Source: Tetrastigma voinierianum
Taxonomy: Eukaryota > Streptophyta > Magnoliopsida > Vitales > Vitaceae
Reading direction: 5' to 3'
Assembly (NCBI GenBank): GCA_016808115.1
Contig: JAEQBH010001151.1
Span: forward strand, 248,001 to 312,000
Length of the DNA stretch: 64,000 nt
Position numbers and translations under genes: made by a program. Shown here piece after piece: positions 44,695 through 56,847 of the stretch. Numbering within the stretch: the stretch's first letter is position 1; each line of letters opens with the position of its first letter. The notes beneath the pieces were generated by a model that saw nothing but the letters and a program-made list of their open reading frames with translations, ran no database searches and was not told the origin of the DNA.

Positions 44695-46990
44695 CTAAAT
44701 ATCTGAAGCAAGGCTCCGAGCCACCTCAGTTACGCGAGCCCCCAAACCAGGAGAGTCAGTGGGAGAAGCCCTAAAAGGCGAGGTGGGAGAACCGGCCTCT
44801 AAGGGGATCTCAGGTTCATAGGGAAGAGGAATAAAGCTGGGGGCACCAGAAAACATCCTAGGGTCCTCCTCGTCCCCATAAACGAATTCTTCTGCCTCCT
44901 CCTCGCCAGGAACTTGAAAATTGAGGTCCAAACCCGGAAAAACTTTAGCAGCTCTGCGTTGAAAAGCAAGCCATATGGAGGCCCACAAGGTGCAGGCCTC
45001 GTCCCTCAACTCCGCTATTACTCCATCCCTCACGGCTAGCTAAGGCCTTACGCCTCACAGGTCGGCGCGAGCCTTGCACTCCTCAATCAAGCGTGCTCCA
45101 CGGAGCTCCTCGGCCTCGAAGCTCTTGGCCCAGGCCGGGACTAACGCCGCGGTTTTGGTGCGCAGCTCTTCCCTGACAGCCTATAGTTCCTCCCTAATCG
45201 TCTGCAGCTCATTCTCGACGACCCTTAGGCCCTCCCAGGCCTTCTTTTCTCTGTCTTCAGCTTATGCCTTAGCGGTTGAGGTATGCCTCAAGTCGGACTT
45301 ATGCTTCACAACCTTCTCGGTCAGGCTTTGTACTTTAGCTCGGAAGCCGGCCCTCTAGGAGGTCAAGGAGGCAACCTTAGCTTTATAAGCCTTTGTTGCC
45401 CTGGCAAAGCCCTCGGTAAGACTAGCCCTCCTCGCTAGGCTCTTTATATACGTGGCCATCTACCAAAAAACGAGACTGAGTTAGCAGATAATTCAAAGCA
45501 ACGATGAGACGGAAAAGTGAAGGCATTTGAACATATAGAGATAGCTCCCTTAAGTGATAGGGCCAGAGCCTCCTCAATGGACAGGGCATCTGCCTTTTTG
45601 AGGTCAGAGTCTCGAAGGATGAATGAAATAGCCCCGACGGCAAGCTTTGCATGGGTAAGAAGGGAATCTTCATCCCCCTTAGCTCCAAAGTGATCCCTTC
45701 CCACGTCTTCTAGCATCTGAGGAGGGAGCTCGGCGCTCCGCGTCGGAGGACTCTAAACATAAATGGGAAGAACTTCCAACGGAAGCTCGGCAACCTTCCC
45801 CGAAGAACATTTAGCTCCTGTAGTAGAGGATGGGCGAGGCTGGACCGTACCTCGGTCACCTCGACGGGGAGAGCGATGCACAGCACACCACACGGACTTA
45901 GGTGGCGACCCTGCGCTGTGGCGGACTAGGACGGAGAAGATGCTCCGGCCCGGGGTCTTACGGCCGGGAGAGGCTGTTCTCGGGGAAGCAGACTCTTCGC
46001 TTAACTCTCCTCCTCGTCTTTGCTAACGCCTCCACTCGGGCTTAGGCTCTTCAGTGGGCCTCCTGGCCCCCGTGAGGAGGGCTTCATGCTTGAAGGGAGA
46101 GGGCCTCAAAGCAGGAGGACGAGAAGGGCTCACACCCTATGGACCAGGAATGTCTGACCTAATCAGGTCGGAGTACACCTGGGGGGAACACTTGCCCAAA
46201 CGCCGCTTCACTTCATTGTCCTCAGGGCTGAGGTTGAGGCGAATACCTGAAGGCAAGCAACCAAAGCAATGATGAGAACATATAATTACCTCTAAAAAAA
46301 AAGAACTAATCCCTACTAGCGCGGATGGATTCTCACACAGGTTCTCGGGGGCAGTCCACACAGTCGAAATGCCCAGCGTATCCCCTTGATCGGTAGGGTT
46401 GTACTCCCAATTGCGACCCCCGACAAAGAAATAGAGCTCCTTCCAATGCTTGTGGGAGGACGGGAGATTAGAAATGATCAATCTAGCATTGGTCCGCTTA
46501 GAAATGTACAAAAAGCCTTCCGCGGCCTCTTTCACACTAAAAAGGTCTAGCAACAGAGCTGTGCTAGGAACCTCGAGGCCCTTATCCCTAAAAACAACCA
46601 GAAGGCCGACCAAAATGCCCCAGAAATTGGGAGAAAGCTGGGTCGGGCACACGTTGAAATGTTGTAAGACGCTCTTAATGAAGGGATGTAAAGGGGGGAT
46701 GAGGCCCAGTTCTGAGCCGCCTCAAGAGAGCGGACCATCTTAGGAATTTATAGATGATGTAGGGGTGAGAAGGTCATGACACCGGACTCCCGGGCCTTGT
46801 GGGGCACATGGCAGTAGCGAGTTTCCACATAAAAGGCTCGATTAGTGGTTGCGACATCTGAATACTTCAGCGACCCTCGAATATTGAGCCTTCAAGTGCC
46901 TAATCACGCTAATCTTCCCTTTGCACTTGCTGAAGCGGAGGAGAAATCCAGGGGGACGATTGCCTTCTTGGCGAGGCAGTCAGATCTTGA
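44695..46990 (-). pseudogene. Antisense frame of element B (gypsy-type transposon protein family)
   Basis: From right to left: GKISVIRHLKAQY near 46905, MVRSLEAAQNW and PLYIPSL near 46690-46740 (A: FPLHPF), then a long open stretch 46137-46652: CPTQLSPNFWGILVGLLVVFRDKGLEV, FLYISKRTNARLIISNLPSSHKHWKELYFFVGG, EVKRRLGKCSPQVYSDLIRSDIPGP. Further left is HFGAKGDEDSLLTHAKLAVGAISFILRDSDLKKADALSIEEALALSL (45530-45690), then GVIAELRDEACTLWASIWLAFQRRAAKVFPGLDLNFQVPGEEEAEEF (about 44870-45030). The WKELYFFVGG/NFW block is like the Transposase_28 family. It parallels A throughout; frameshifted. Its 5' end adjoins solo LTR H. Role unknown. Confidence 0.72.
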
Positions 46991-47031
46991 CTTTCGAACT
47001 CCTCATTTGGCCTTTGATTTGTGCCGGTAGG

Positions 47032-48533
47032 TGTTATGAATCAACAGGAATTTATAACCTAAATTGCTCCTGCTGTGTGGCGCCAACTCTTTGCAGTATA
47101 GCGACTCTAGGATTGAACACAGGATGGGTTTTCTTCGTACTGACAGATTCTGAGTAGGCTGAAATGGTGAATTTGTTTTGGATTTAGGATTTGAACAAAA
47201 GTGTGGCAGATTTGATGTTGTGGAAGTGAAAATAAAGCGAAATAAACTAAAATAAAGTGTAAAAAAGAAATCCTTGAAGTGTTCGGGTTGTTGGTTGGGT
47301 TGAGCGAGTTACAAGAGTCCTCAAGGTTCATTTCCTGTGTTGTGAGGACCTAGTCGATTCGAATCGGATCTTCGTTTGCTAAAAACTAAACCTAATAATT
47401 TTCCTTTTGATAGAAGCATTTGTTAGCATTTATGGTTTCTACGGTGAAAATATATCACCTTGGCCCATCCTACAATGATTGCAAGGGCAACTAATGAATC
47501 TCGGTGGATCACAATAATAGCATCTTAGACCTCAAAAAGATACCAGTAATGATCAACAAGGATGCATCTCACGGTGAAATATAACCCTTTAACCTACCTT
47601 CGGTGGCTCGTGAAAATAACAACTAATGGATACTCCAGTGTATCCTAAAGCTAGAATACAACAGACCTAAAAGCTTGCAAGTATTGGCCCAGAAAGAAAG
47701 TACATCGAGAGCTTTAAAGCCTAGGTTACAGATTTGGACCAAAATGTCAAAGGCCTATAAAGTGAAAAACAAAGGAGACAAAATGCATTCTTACTTCCAA
47801 GCCTAGCAACCCTGCTTCTTCAAGGATAAGGACCTTGGCCAAACATCCTTTGAGTTGTCATCTCGAAAAGGAGTGTTTAGTTTCTAAAGTGAGGAAAATG
47901 AAAAATAGAAGAGGCGGGAATAAACCTCATATTTGTTAGATCGAAAAATTTGAGTCATGATGTATTACAATGAAGCTATATGGCCTTACAATCAAGTAGA
48001 ACTACCAAACTAACCTAACTAAAACTATTACAATGAGGTGAAAAGGAGAAAAACCAAAAGGAGTGTTTGAAGAGAGTTGGAACTTATTGTAGGAGAAAAA
48101 TTCGCTATGTGACTCGCTCTTGTGAAAATTCCTAACTATGTAGATTACACACAGCTTGTAGCGAATTTGCTAGTAAACCTTATTCATCCTCTACATTCAT
48201 CACTATTCACGACTCTTTGTTCCCATTGCTCCCTATTTGTTGCACTATTCTGCACTATTCCATTTCTTAACACTTTGATATTCTTCATTCTATTCAAAAT
48301 TGATAGAAAACCATGTAAAAATTGATGGAAATCAACCCGACTTTGTTATAGTTAGTTGACTTTCTGACGATTTGGCTTCAAATTCTGTAAAACTACAAAA
48401 GCGACCACTGAAATGCGTGAAATCTGATAGGGACCGAACATATCAATTGGGTTAATTATAACAATTAGTACACAAGAAGTGCTCAAAACCTGATAAAAAT
48501 AGGGTTCAAAAATAGCACTTTTGGGCACTATCA
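47032..48533 (-). mobile_element. Solo LTR H of the C family, reversed, inside B
   Basis: The reverse complement matches C LTR landmarks in order: start side ggttcaaaaatagcactttt near 48505 (C: gtgctattttgaacc), gccaaacatcctttgagttgtcat near 47840 (exact match to C's atgacaactcaaaggatgtttggc), cctagcaaccct near 47802, and aatttataacctaaatt near 47055 (C: aggtataaattt). No internal region. Clear duplications were not found at the ends, so limits may be off by a few bases. Confidence 0.75.
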
Positions 48534-49013
48534 ACCTTCCCCTATGTGTAGGCAATAAGCGAAGACTTCAGGAGGAAGCATGCATGATTAAGCGAAGGAA
48601 AGGGAGAGCAGACAAATGACAAAGAGCGAATTGACTATACGGCCTAGCAACCCGAAAATCAAGACACAGAAGGGAAGAAAGAAAAGAAAACCACCCCTAA
48701 GGAGGCAGGATGACAGAAATCGCAAAAAAGGCAATTCTGAGCAACGATCAAAGGCGCTTCGAAAAAGGAAAATTCAAAACCACAGAGGAAGAGGTTTCCA
48801 AATCAGAAGAATACGATACAAACACTCAGAAGATGTTTCTCAAAACAACGCTGGGAAGCAATAGCGAAATAAAGCCTTGAAAATCGAAGGCCATCATTAT
48901 CCGCAGACGTTTGTGGCGATAAAGCCACTGATCAAACCGCCGCTAGCCCGCATTAAGGTCACCGATCAAAGCGGTGTACTTGCAAGCTTGCTTGACGAAA
49001 TTTGAAGCAGCGA
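48534..49013 (+). other. 3' end of B internal region
   Basis: Purine-rich, non-coding, ending in gacgaaatttgaagcagcga before the LTR, the likely polypurine tract position though it is a poor tract. Confidence 0.5.
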
Positions 49014-49570
49014 TGGGAGTCTAAACAATAGGTGCGTAGGCCCAGAATGCAAGCCCAACTACCAGCCTCAAATGGGATTAGGGGGGCAGGCCTAGTAAAA
49101 GAGCCCGGCCCATGATGATATCCCACATACTTCAAAACGCATGGTCTTAGGCCAAGAACTAAGCCCACCCCGTCAGTGATCCACTCTCCACACATTAGGA
49201 AGGAAGGATCTTCCCTGATCACGGCTACCTAGTATCCCTTAACGGTCGATTCCCCTTTGATAAGGAAGAGCTCATCCTTGATCGGAGAGATGTCGTATCG
49301 CCCGATCTAATAAGGAAAGCTATCGTAAGTACCCACTATAAATACCGAACCTCTCCACTGAAAAAGGTACGCATTCAACTTATACCCTAAGCAGTTGATC
49401 TTTTTCCTCCGAAGGGAAAGAACTAACTTAAGCATCGAAAAGGTGGCCGGCACACCCCCGTTAGGTCACCTTGTTTCTTGTTTCTTTTTGTAGAGTGTGT
49501 GCCACATGCAGATGGACTGCTTAGCGGCTCAACACGTTTCAGCCGGTCTCGATAGAAAAAGCAGTCGATA
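49014..49570 (+). repeat. Element B 3' LTR
   Basis: About 557 bases, high similarity to 37097-37651, followed by duplication ataat. It ends ta rather than ca if that duplication is right. Confidence 0.8.
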
Positions 49571-49575
49571 ATAAT

Positions 49576-50044
49576 CTGAATAAGTTGCCACATGATTGTT
49601 TTTAGCAAAGTGATTACTAAAAATTAAAAGAAAATTGTTTGCTTATTAGTTAAATTCAAAAAAATAGATTAATCATAAATGCAGGTAAGTCTACAAGTTG
49701 TCTTAAATCGTATTTATTCAACCAGATTGTGTTCTTGCAGATCAATAGATGTATTATAAATGAGTGTTAGTAGGTCTTGGAGTTAAAACTAACTTAGGAA
49801 ATAGATGTAGTTACATAAGATTCTTATGAGAAGAATAAAAATAAATAAAAGATGATTGGTATACTTTTTTATTTGTAGGACAAATTAATAGACCTTCAAA
49901 CTATGATTACATATTGAAAGTCGACTTGCTACAAAACTCTTGTTTTTCACCCCTCAACACAATCTCTTTATTCTTGTTTTGTCAGGACTCAGGAGTCTAT
50001 TATCAAAATCAATATATCTGAAGGAGAGAAATAAATTTTCATAC
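49576..50044. other. Original laccase intron remnant
   Basis: AT-rich, no feature apart from the splice donor at its right edge. Confidence 0.55.
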
Positions 50045-50507
50045 CTATAATAAGCTTCGAGAATGCTTGTCGATTTCGTTTCAAAACTAAGTTACAAGAA
50101 GAAGAAGCCAAGTTGGTATAGCTAGCACAAGTGGAAACATTACAAGGTATAAGATTGACAGAAATTATAGTTATAATTCGTTTGTTTATTGTCCTAGGGA
50201 TATCAAAAGGGCGTCTATAATTCTTTATTTGGTTCATGAAATTCGTAGTAGCCGCACTATCCTTAGCATTTGGTAGCATTGGAAGAGGGATGAACGATGG
50301 GTGAGGAATGATTCCACTGTATTGAATGATTGTCGTTGTTGTGCCATTGTTGTAAATTAAGATTGAAGTCTAAAGGCTTTGGAAGCCATGTAATGAAGTA
50401 TGATCGTTAGTTGGCCTTGACCAAGGTTCATCGGTTGGCCTAGGGTGATCATAATGTAATTGGTTGTAAAGGCTTTGTGGGCACTATCTTGTCAATACGG
50501 TGAGGGT
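50045..50507 (-). pseudogene. Laccase large exon, 3' part
   Basis: Reading leftwards from the D insertion: TLTV, KPF/AFTTNYIMITLGQPMNL, HYMASKAFR, NGTTTTIIQYSG, LPNAKDSAATTNFMNQI, INKRIITIISVNLIPCNVSTC, NLASS...ETKSTSILEAYYR up to the donor. This is the central domain of plant laccases (the usual IMITPGQTMN, TTTAI.QY and NIS.R blocks). At least three frameshifts are needed to follow it. It continues 59811-59916 across element D: the frame crosses the target duplication at ...NHT-LTV. Confidence 0.87.
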
Positions 50508-50886
50508 TGTTGGAATCTCAGGACATCCTTCTATAAATCTATGATTTCATAGTACACTTGAGCAAAAAATAAAAATACATATTAGCAGATGGGCCAGTCC
50601 ATAAATCTTCGAGAAATGCCGATTTATAGGTCTTAGCTGCGGAGTGTGGGCTCCAGAGACAATCCAAGGCCCCTTTTGCTTTTGTTGAGATGGGATACTG
50701 AAATTCTCTTCCTCTGAAAATAGTTTTTTTTGTTGTCACCCTAAACCTAAATATAAGTTATATTTATAATAGGGTTTAGTAGGTCATTGAATCCACTTAC
50801 ATACTTGGGCCTATAATTGGCTCATATAAGTTCAATGGTCCAACTTAATTCAAACTATAGTTTGCTTATAAGGCCCAATTCTAATA
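50508..50886 (-). repeat. Element D 3' LTR
   Basis: Aligned with 59449-59810; the shared block from aaatagttttttt to gaatccacttacatacttgggc is almost identical. Polypurine tract ggctagtgggaga (minus) adjoins at 50888-50901. Confidence 0.9.
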
Positions 50887-52119
50887 TTCTCCCACTAGCC
50901 TATAGCAAACTTGAGGCTCACATATGGATCATATCTTTGCTCATAACACGGCCACTTACAAATGGGTTTTGCACAGGGACCCTATGGTAGTTTCAATTTG
51001 GCTCCCATGGAATCAATCAGACATAACTTCCTGATTGGTCAATCGGACCACTATAGTAGACCAGTGCCTCCAAAATTGAAAACTTCTCATTCAAATCATT
51101 GTGGAAGATTGCAAGCCCTACTAATCCACCACCTCCCCATTAATCGATACTAGTAATTTCAGACATTATACTATAAAATATTAGAGTACCATTTTACTAT
51201 GGAGCTCTGAAGCAACCTTTGACAGTCATGATTGTAAGTCGCTGAGCTCAAGTGGGACCTTGGCCCTGGAACAACTATGATTAATCACCTTTTAAGCTAC
51301 CTCGGAGTTGTATATTGCCCTAATTAGGGTCATCATGGTTCCCATATTTGGTCAAAGCAAGAATCTATGAGCTAGAGCAAGAAGTCATCCAAGATCACTC
51401 TGAGTGACTATCACTAATAGATAGTCACAAGGAGCACCTAAAAATGACAACGTACTCCCCTCAACTCTCCAACGACCCTCAGGGTTAAGAACCCATGTGA
51501 GATAGTAGTTAGGAGCAAAACCGTCCAAATATAGTATATGACAATTTGCACTCCTAAGCCCCGTTCAATATGTACCAAGTACATATTGGTATGATATCCT
51601 AGAGACCCACTCTAGTAGTTGTGACAAACTACTCCCAATAACTAGGCAGATATCATACCACAACTACTTATGGATTTCCAACATCCATGAACCGTCATGA
51701 ACAACCTCAAACACAAGGAACTCATATTTGTGTCCTCTGTGCATTCACACACACCCAGACATGTACAATGTGCTTGAACTAGGCCTGAATGAACATAATA
51801 ATATGAAGTAACCGAAACACCAATTTTATTAATGCAAACTAATTACATTATAAACCATGGAAACTGAAACCTAGAGAGTACATCTGAGTCCTATGTTGTA
51901 TACATGAGAGTCAAACACTTTAGTCTTAAGTGCTTTGTAAAAAGGATGCGCTGGGTTATCTATCAAATGCAATGCTTTCTACTATAATATCCTCACTTTT
52001 AATCTCTTTCTTACCCAGGTGATACTTTCTTTCAATATGCTTACCTTTCTATGATTCATGGTTTCTTTTTCTTGAAACAACATCCAGCTATTATCACGAG
52101 TATAGTATCCTTAGGATCA

Positions 52120-52360
52120 ACGACCTTAGCTATGACTCTAGTCATAAGAATTTCTAAACCATCTTTGCTTCCTTAGGCGCCTCTGAAGTTGCCACATGTC
52201 GACTTCCATAGTTAATTAAGCAATACATGATTGGCAGTACTTATCCAACTAACAAAATACTCCCTTGATGTAAAAACATATCCAGGAGGTGGATTTCCTC
52301 AAATGTCTGCATCTGGCGAAAGAGAGTCATGTCAGTATATCCTATGGGGCGACTCATCGC
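52120..52360 (-). pseudogene. Element D RNase H
   Basis: Minus-strand pieces: GYTD near 52345, PPGYVF near 52270-52285, FVSWISTANHVLL near 52215-52250, VATSEAPKEAKMV near 52160-52190. These are the end of copia RNase H (SGYVF...W.S...STTEAE...SEA.KEA). Badly decayed. Confidence 0.65.
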
Positions 52361-52799
52361 GAGGATAAACTAGCATATAATCCCTCGTTGCTCCTTAGGT
52401 ACTTGGTATATGTTTCTAGGTCCAATATTCTCTACAGATTAAGACTAATGCCACCATCTTCCAAGCCCAGATAGCATATATCCCGAGTCATAAGTACATA
52501 ACATCACATACATAAGACTACTAGCTACTGAAGCATAACTGTCTTCATGTATTATTTCTCTTCGGTTGTCATGAACAACGGTCTGAGAAGATTGATTCCA
52601 TATCTAAAGGTGTAAATCCTTTAGAGACTCACTTGCATGTTAATACTTAGGCAAATATACTATGATATAATTTTCTTGAAAAGTGCAATAATCTTCTTCT
52701 TTATGTCTCGTATTATCTTAATACCTAGAACATATTAACTCTAAATCCTTCATTTTGGTTTTGAGTACAGCTAGCGGATCTTTACCTTTGACGACATCT

Positions 52800-53787
52800 A
52801 AAAGTGGTTCCAATCAACGAAATATGCGTCCACATATAAAATCGGAAAACCCTATATCATCCACACGTCTTTCTGCCTACCACAAGGTTCCTCTTCATTT
52901 TGATCAAAACCAAAATATTTGATTACTTAATCAAAACATTTGTTCCATGATCTCGATGCTTGCTTAAGTCCATATATGGACTAATGCAACTTGCATACCA
53001 TGTGTTCTTGACCTTTGGCTATGAAACCATCTGGTTGCATCATATAGAAGTTCTCTTTAAGATAGCCATTAAGAGAGGTGTCTTGATACATTGTCATATT
53101 TCATAATCATAGTATCTTTGGGTTACTGATAGGAAATAATATGATAGACTTGATCATATTGGTGAAAAGTTTTCTCATAATCAAAATATGATTTTTTACT
53201 ATAACCTTTCCCACCGATGCGGCTTTATATGTCTGTATCTTTCCATCTACCTCTAACTTTCTTTCATACACCCCATTTACAACCAATGGGTTTAACCCCT
53301 TAGGGTAAATCCTGGAATCACATTATTAGAATACATGGGTTATAATTTTGATTTCATAGCCTCTTTCAAAAACCGAAATCCATATCATTCATTTTAGCTA
53401 TGATAACGTGGATCTCATCTTCGTGTGACTCTGGGATTGTCGAGTGATTCTCCCGTCAATGTGAGCTTAGCAGGTGAGTCCCAGCCAGCCTCCTATACGT
53501 GACAGGGCATGGTGTGCGGTCATCGGGTATTAGTGGTTGTGGACCAACAGGAACAACATTATCTTAAATGCTAGGGAATTCAGTCTTTTCCATCCATTCA
53601 TTCATATCCCTAATTATGTGATTAATGATGTATTCTTCTTCCATGAACTTAGCATTTATACTCACAAATACCTTCATGTCAGATTTATTGTAGAAATTGT
53701 AACCCCTTGTACCTTTTGGATATCCAACAAACCAACACTGTGATCGACTGCATCAACTTGTCAGATAGCGCTTTAACACATAAGCGG
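52800..53787 (-). pseudogene. Element D reverse transcriptase (and end of integrase)
   Basis: Minus strand from 53787: AYVLKRYL and CWFVGYPKGTRGYNFYNKSDMKVFVS (end of integrase, GYP..T.GY block), linker, then QTYKA, FDYEKTFSPI-like, LNGYLKENFYMMQPDGFIAKGQEHMVCKLHKSIYGLKQASRSWN (about 52940-53090), and LYVDAYF near 52825-52845, where the catalytic YVDD reads YVDA. Clear Ty1/copia reverse transcriptase with stops and shifts. Confidence 0.85.
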
Positions 53788-55754
53788 TTATAAGGCAGAG
53801 AATTCTGATTTATGGAGAAAAAGGCCAAAATCGTAAATTCGATTCTGGTGTAATTTCGAGTTAAAAAATGAATTTATTCTACGAATCTCGGATGAAAGCA
53901 GTTCACCGTTGGAATCCTCTCGCGAAATCTAGCTAGCACATAAAATTTTGTAAAATTTCGAGATAGTCGGAGTTGACACGTTTTTCGAGGCATCGCGGTT
54001 CGGGTGCAATAAAACTATTTTCGATGCGACGAAAGTCACATATAACACGTATTCATGTGCCATAAGTGGTATGAGTAGAGAAATGATGAAAATGGACGGC
54101 CGAGATAGTCTTAGGAATGTCGAACTAGGAAAGAAGGACATGTGGTCATTATTCAAATTCTTAAGTTAGATAAAAACAAAATAGCAAATAAGTGTCTCTT
54201 CTCGAAGTTGAAAAAAGAAGAAAGCGTGGGAGCGAGGGATTTGAGATCAGTGGCCATTTCGTTTTAATTTGAAGAAGAACCTCAAGCTTCTCTCTCTAAA
54301 TTTATAAGCAAATCAGAGGTCGACTGTCTTGGAGACAGAAAGGCACTCTACCTGTGAGGCTTGTGGAGTACCGGTTAGGGAGTTTCCTCCAAACTCGAGA
54401 GGTATGAGGTTTCTCCTGCACTTGGTTTTCTTGTTTAGTACCAGCCGTGATGATTTGATTGAAGCCTTGAGCGACCGTTTGTCGGTTCAAACCTTGGAAT
54501 CGAAATGCTTGGATTTGAGACCCACGAAACGATCAGTATCGGTGTTACGATTTGTTTGATAATAATGTGATAATTGTTCTATAAAATGTATGCCTTGTTG
54601 GTTTGTTTGAGGCGGAAATGGCCGTGAAACCGAGGTTTACCGAAGTGAACGATCGGTGTGCTTTTGAAAGACGGTAACCTGGGACTCTAACATTCCCGAA
54701 AGCGATGTTCGTAATTTTTGTGAATATGTGTTGCGATTCAGTGATTCAAAAATTTAAGTTTTCCGTGGTTGATGGAATTTTGGCTGAAGTGAAATTCTAA
54801 TTTGATGTATGAATTGTGTGATTTAAATTATGCGAATATATGCATGTGGTGATATGCCTTGCATGTGTTATATGGGTTATCAGAAATGGCATCCTCATGC
54901 ATTTCATATCTGCTGGTACTAGAAATTAGGTGATTGCATGACATGGAAAATTAAAGAAAAAGCAGCGTTTTGAAAGAATTTCACGAGGATGAATTTCCGG
55001 GGAGAATAAGTTGGGGAGGCGGTCCATGGATCATTTGGATGAGACCATAGTTTCGGAAAGGTTCTCTGACACGACCTCTCGGAGGGATGAATCTACGTAT
55101 TTTTCTGGGTGCCGGTAGTATAGTTCAACTAGCAAATTGTTTTGAAAAAGATGTTTCCTCATACGCTAGCTTAGGTAGGTGTGAGAAGTCGATGTTGAGG
55201 GCTCGTGGTGTGAGTTGATCATGTAGACATTCAAAGTAGGATCATGTATTTGCTTGAATGTGTGGGTATTTGGGCATTGCATATGCACTTAGGTGGAGAG
55301 TAGCCGGCAGGGTGATTCCACTGCGAGCATTAGCTCACCTGTCGAGGATATTATGTTTCTACGGTCACGGGCGTGCGAGGGACCGGCTCGTCACAGGGAT
55401 TGAGGATTATGGAAGAGAGAGTCGGTTGTGGCTTTGGTTGATGATATATACATGTATTGAAATGTCTATTTGTAATATATGTATGGTATAAATTAATATT
55501 GTAACTCTTGTAACTATTTGGTATATAGTTGGATTCATAGTTAGTATGTATGATGAGTATTGTTTATGGGCCCAAGTGGCCGTTTTACTCATGTTGGGAT
55601 TATATTGGACTGCTTGGGACAGGTTTCATGCAGGTTTTGTATTTGGGTAGAGCTCCGTTACAAGGAGACTGCGTCCCGTGGCGTGGTCACGACATTCATG
55701 GGTATTCCGCGGGTTGACGGGTAGTCAACGGACCCCCGGGTTTGGGGCGTCACA
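53788..55754 (-). mobile_element. Solo LTR E inside element D
   Basis: Interrupts the integrase: GCPA on the right and AYV on the left share the duplication agcgg (53783-53787, 55755-55759), and the copia frame continues when E is skipped. Read on the minus strand it starts tgtgacgccccaaacccggg, an LTR-like start related to that of G (tgtcacgccccgattccggg). The other end reads ttataagg on the plus strand, not the expected tg, so one terminus has changed. No coding region. Related to the tandem blocks at 1086-5225. Confidence 0.82.
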
Positions 55755-56480
55755 AGCGGGACAACCCAATATGCGAATATGACTTAAAATAAGTTTCCAG
55801 CCTATCCACATTTCCATAGGTGTCTTTGGTACTGACTTAGATGGCATCATATTCAGAATGTAAGTTGTTGCCTCTAGGGCATATCCCCAAAAGGATAAAG
55901 ATAATGTTGAAAGACTCGCCATTGACCTTACCATGTCTAATGAGGTTGGAGTTTCTTCTCACCACTCCATTTTGTTGTATTGAGGTTCCACAAACACTAT
56001 TTAGATAAAATCATGCTCCTTGAAGAAAAAAAATTGGGCGTGATAACCAACTCACCGCCTCGTCGAACAAAGTGATTTAATGTCTCTAATTTTTCGACTC
56101 AACTTTCATTCACTTAATTTTTTCCAAGGCCGTCAGATTTCTTCTTCGTAGGTACACATATCCGTATCTTGGTAGTCATCATTAAAGTGATGAAATACTC
56201 ACCAGCCACCTCACTATGGACACTAATAAGCCCCACTGTCTGATGTGTATCAATCGAGACATCTTACTGACTCTAACTCTTTGGCATGGTAAATGATCTC
56301 TTAATCATTTTACCTTGAATACAATTTAGCCTGTGTGATTATCGAAGTCAAAATGACTAATGGCCCACAACTCTACTAGTCTTCCTTATTCTTTTCAAAT
56401 TTATGTGACCAAACCTTAAGTGACGTAAGCGGGTTTGGTTGATACTAAAGCTCTTTTCTTTTCAATGGTTTTTCCACATT
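55755..56480 (-). pseudogene. Element D integrase
   Basis: At 55760-55934: MVRSMASLSTLSLSFWGYALEATTYILNMMPSKSVPKTPMEMWIGWKLILSHIRILGCPA, the C-terminal part of the copia integrase core (SFWGYALETA.YILN..PSK..P.TP.E.W.G). Farther right (to about 56470) are decayed core pieces. The DDE residues are not all visible. Confidence 0.83.
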
Positions 56481-56847
56481 ATCAACTTGAATAACAACAC
56501 AATCAATATAAATATAGATTATTCTGGCTTATTTGCTGTAGCTGTTTTTAACTCTCTGTAATAGAAACATAAGTTTATTAAAAGCGAATAAGCATCATTA
56601 CATAATTTAGAAACTGAAATTAAAATTTTCTAAATCACAGCACAAAATATAAACAATCATGTAAAATGGAAGTGGATGTTTGAAAAAATAGACTAGGATC
56701 TATAGCTATGATGAGAGATGAAGTTGAGGAAGCCATCTTTATTGCATCTCTCCTTCATTGAGACTTCTTGTCACCACTGAACCCACAACAAGGGATTCTG
56801 AGAAATATGGTCGAGTGGCTCCTTAATCTATCCACCAGAGTGTAAAA

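Larger units (their letters stand above)
37097..49570 (+). mobile_element. Element B: Ty3/gypsy, Tat lineage
   Basis: LTRs at 37097-37651 and 49014-49570 flank gag, protease, reverse transcriptase, two RNase H domains, integrase, a repeat array and an antisense frame. Duplication ataat (37092-37096 and 49571-49575). It is better preserved than A and related to it in every part. It inserted in a laccase intron and was later hit by solo LTR H. Confidence 0.87.
36987..50044 (-). other. Laccase intron enlarged by element B (about 13.1 kb)
   Basis: Runs from the donor after EAYYR (50045/50044, ag|gtat) to the start of the NISG exon. B accounts for 12.5 kb; about 110 bases on one side and 470 on the other look like original intron. 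Confidence 0.7.

Noticed and set aside
49610..49760. Similarity of the intron piece at 49610-49760 to 60480-60580
   Set aside because: Weak, AT-rich matches (for example acaagttgtct); not enough to call a duplication.
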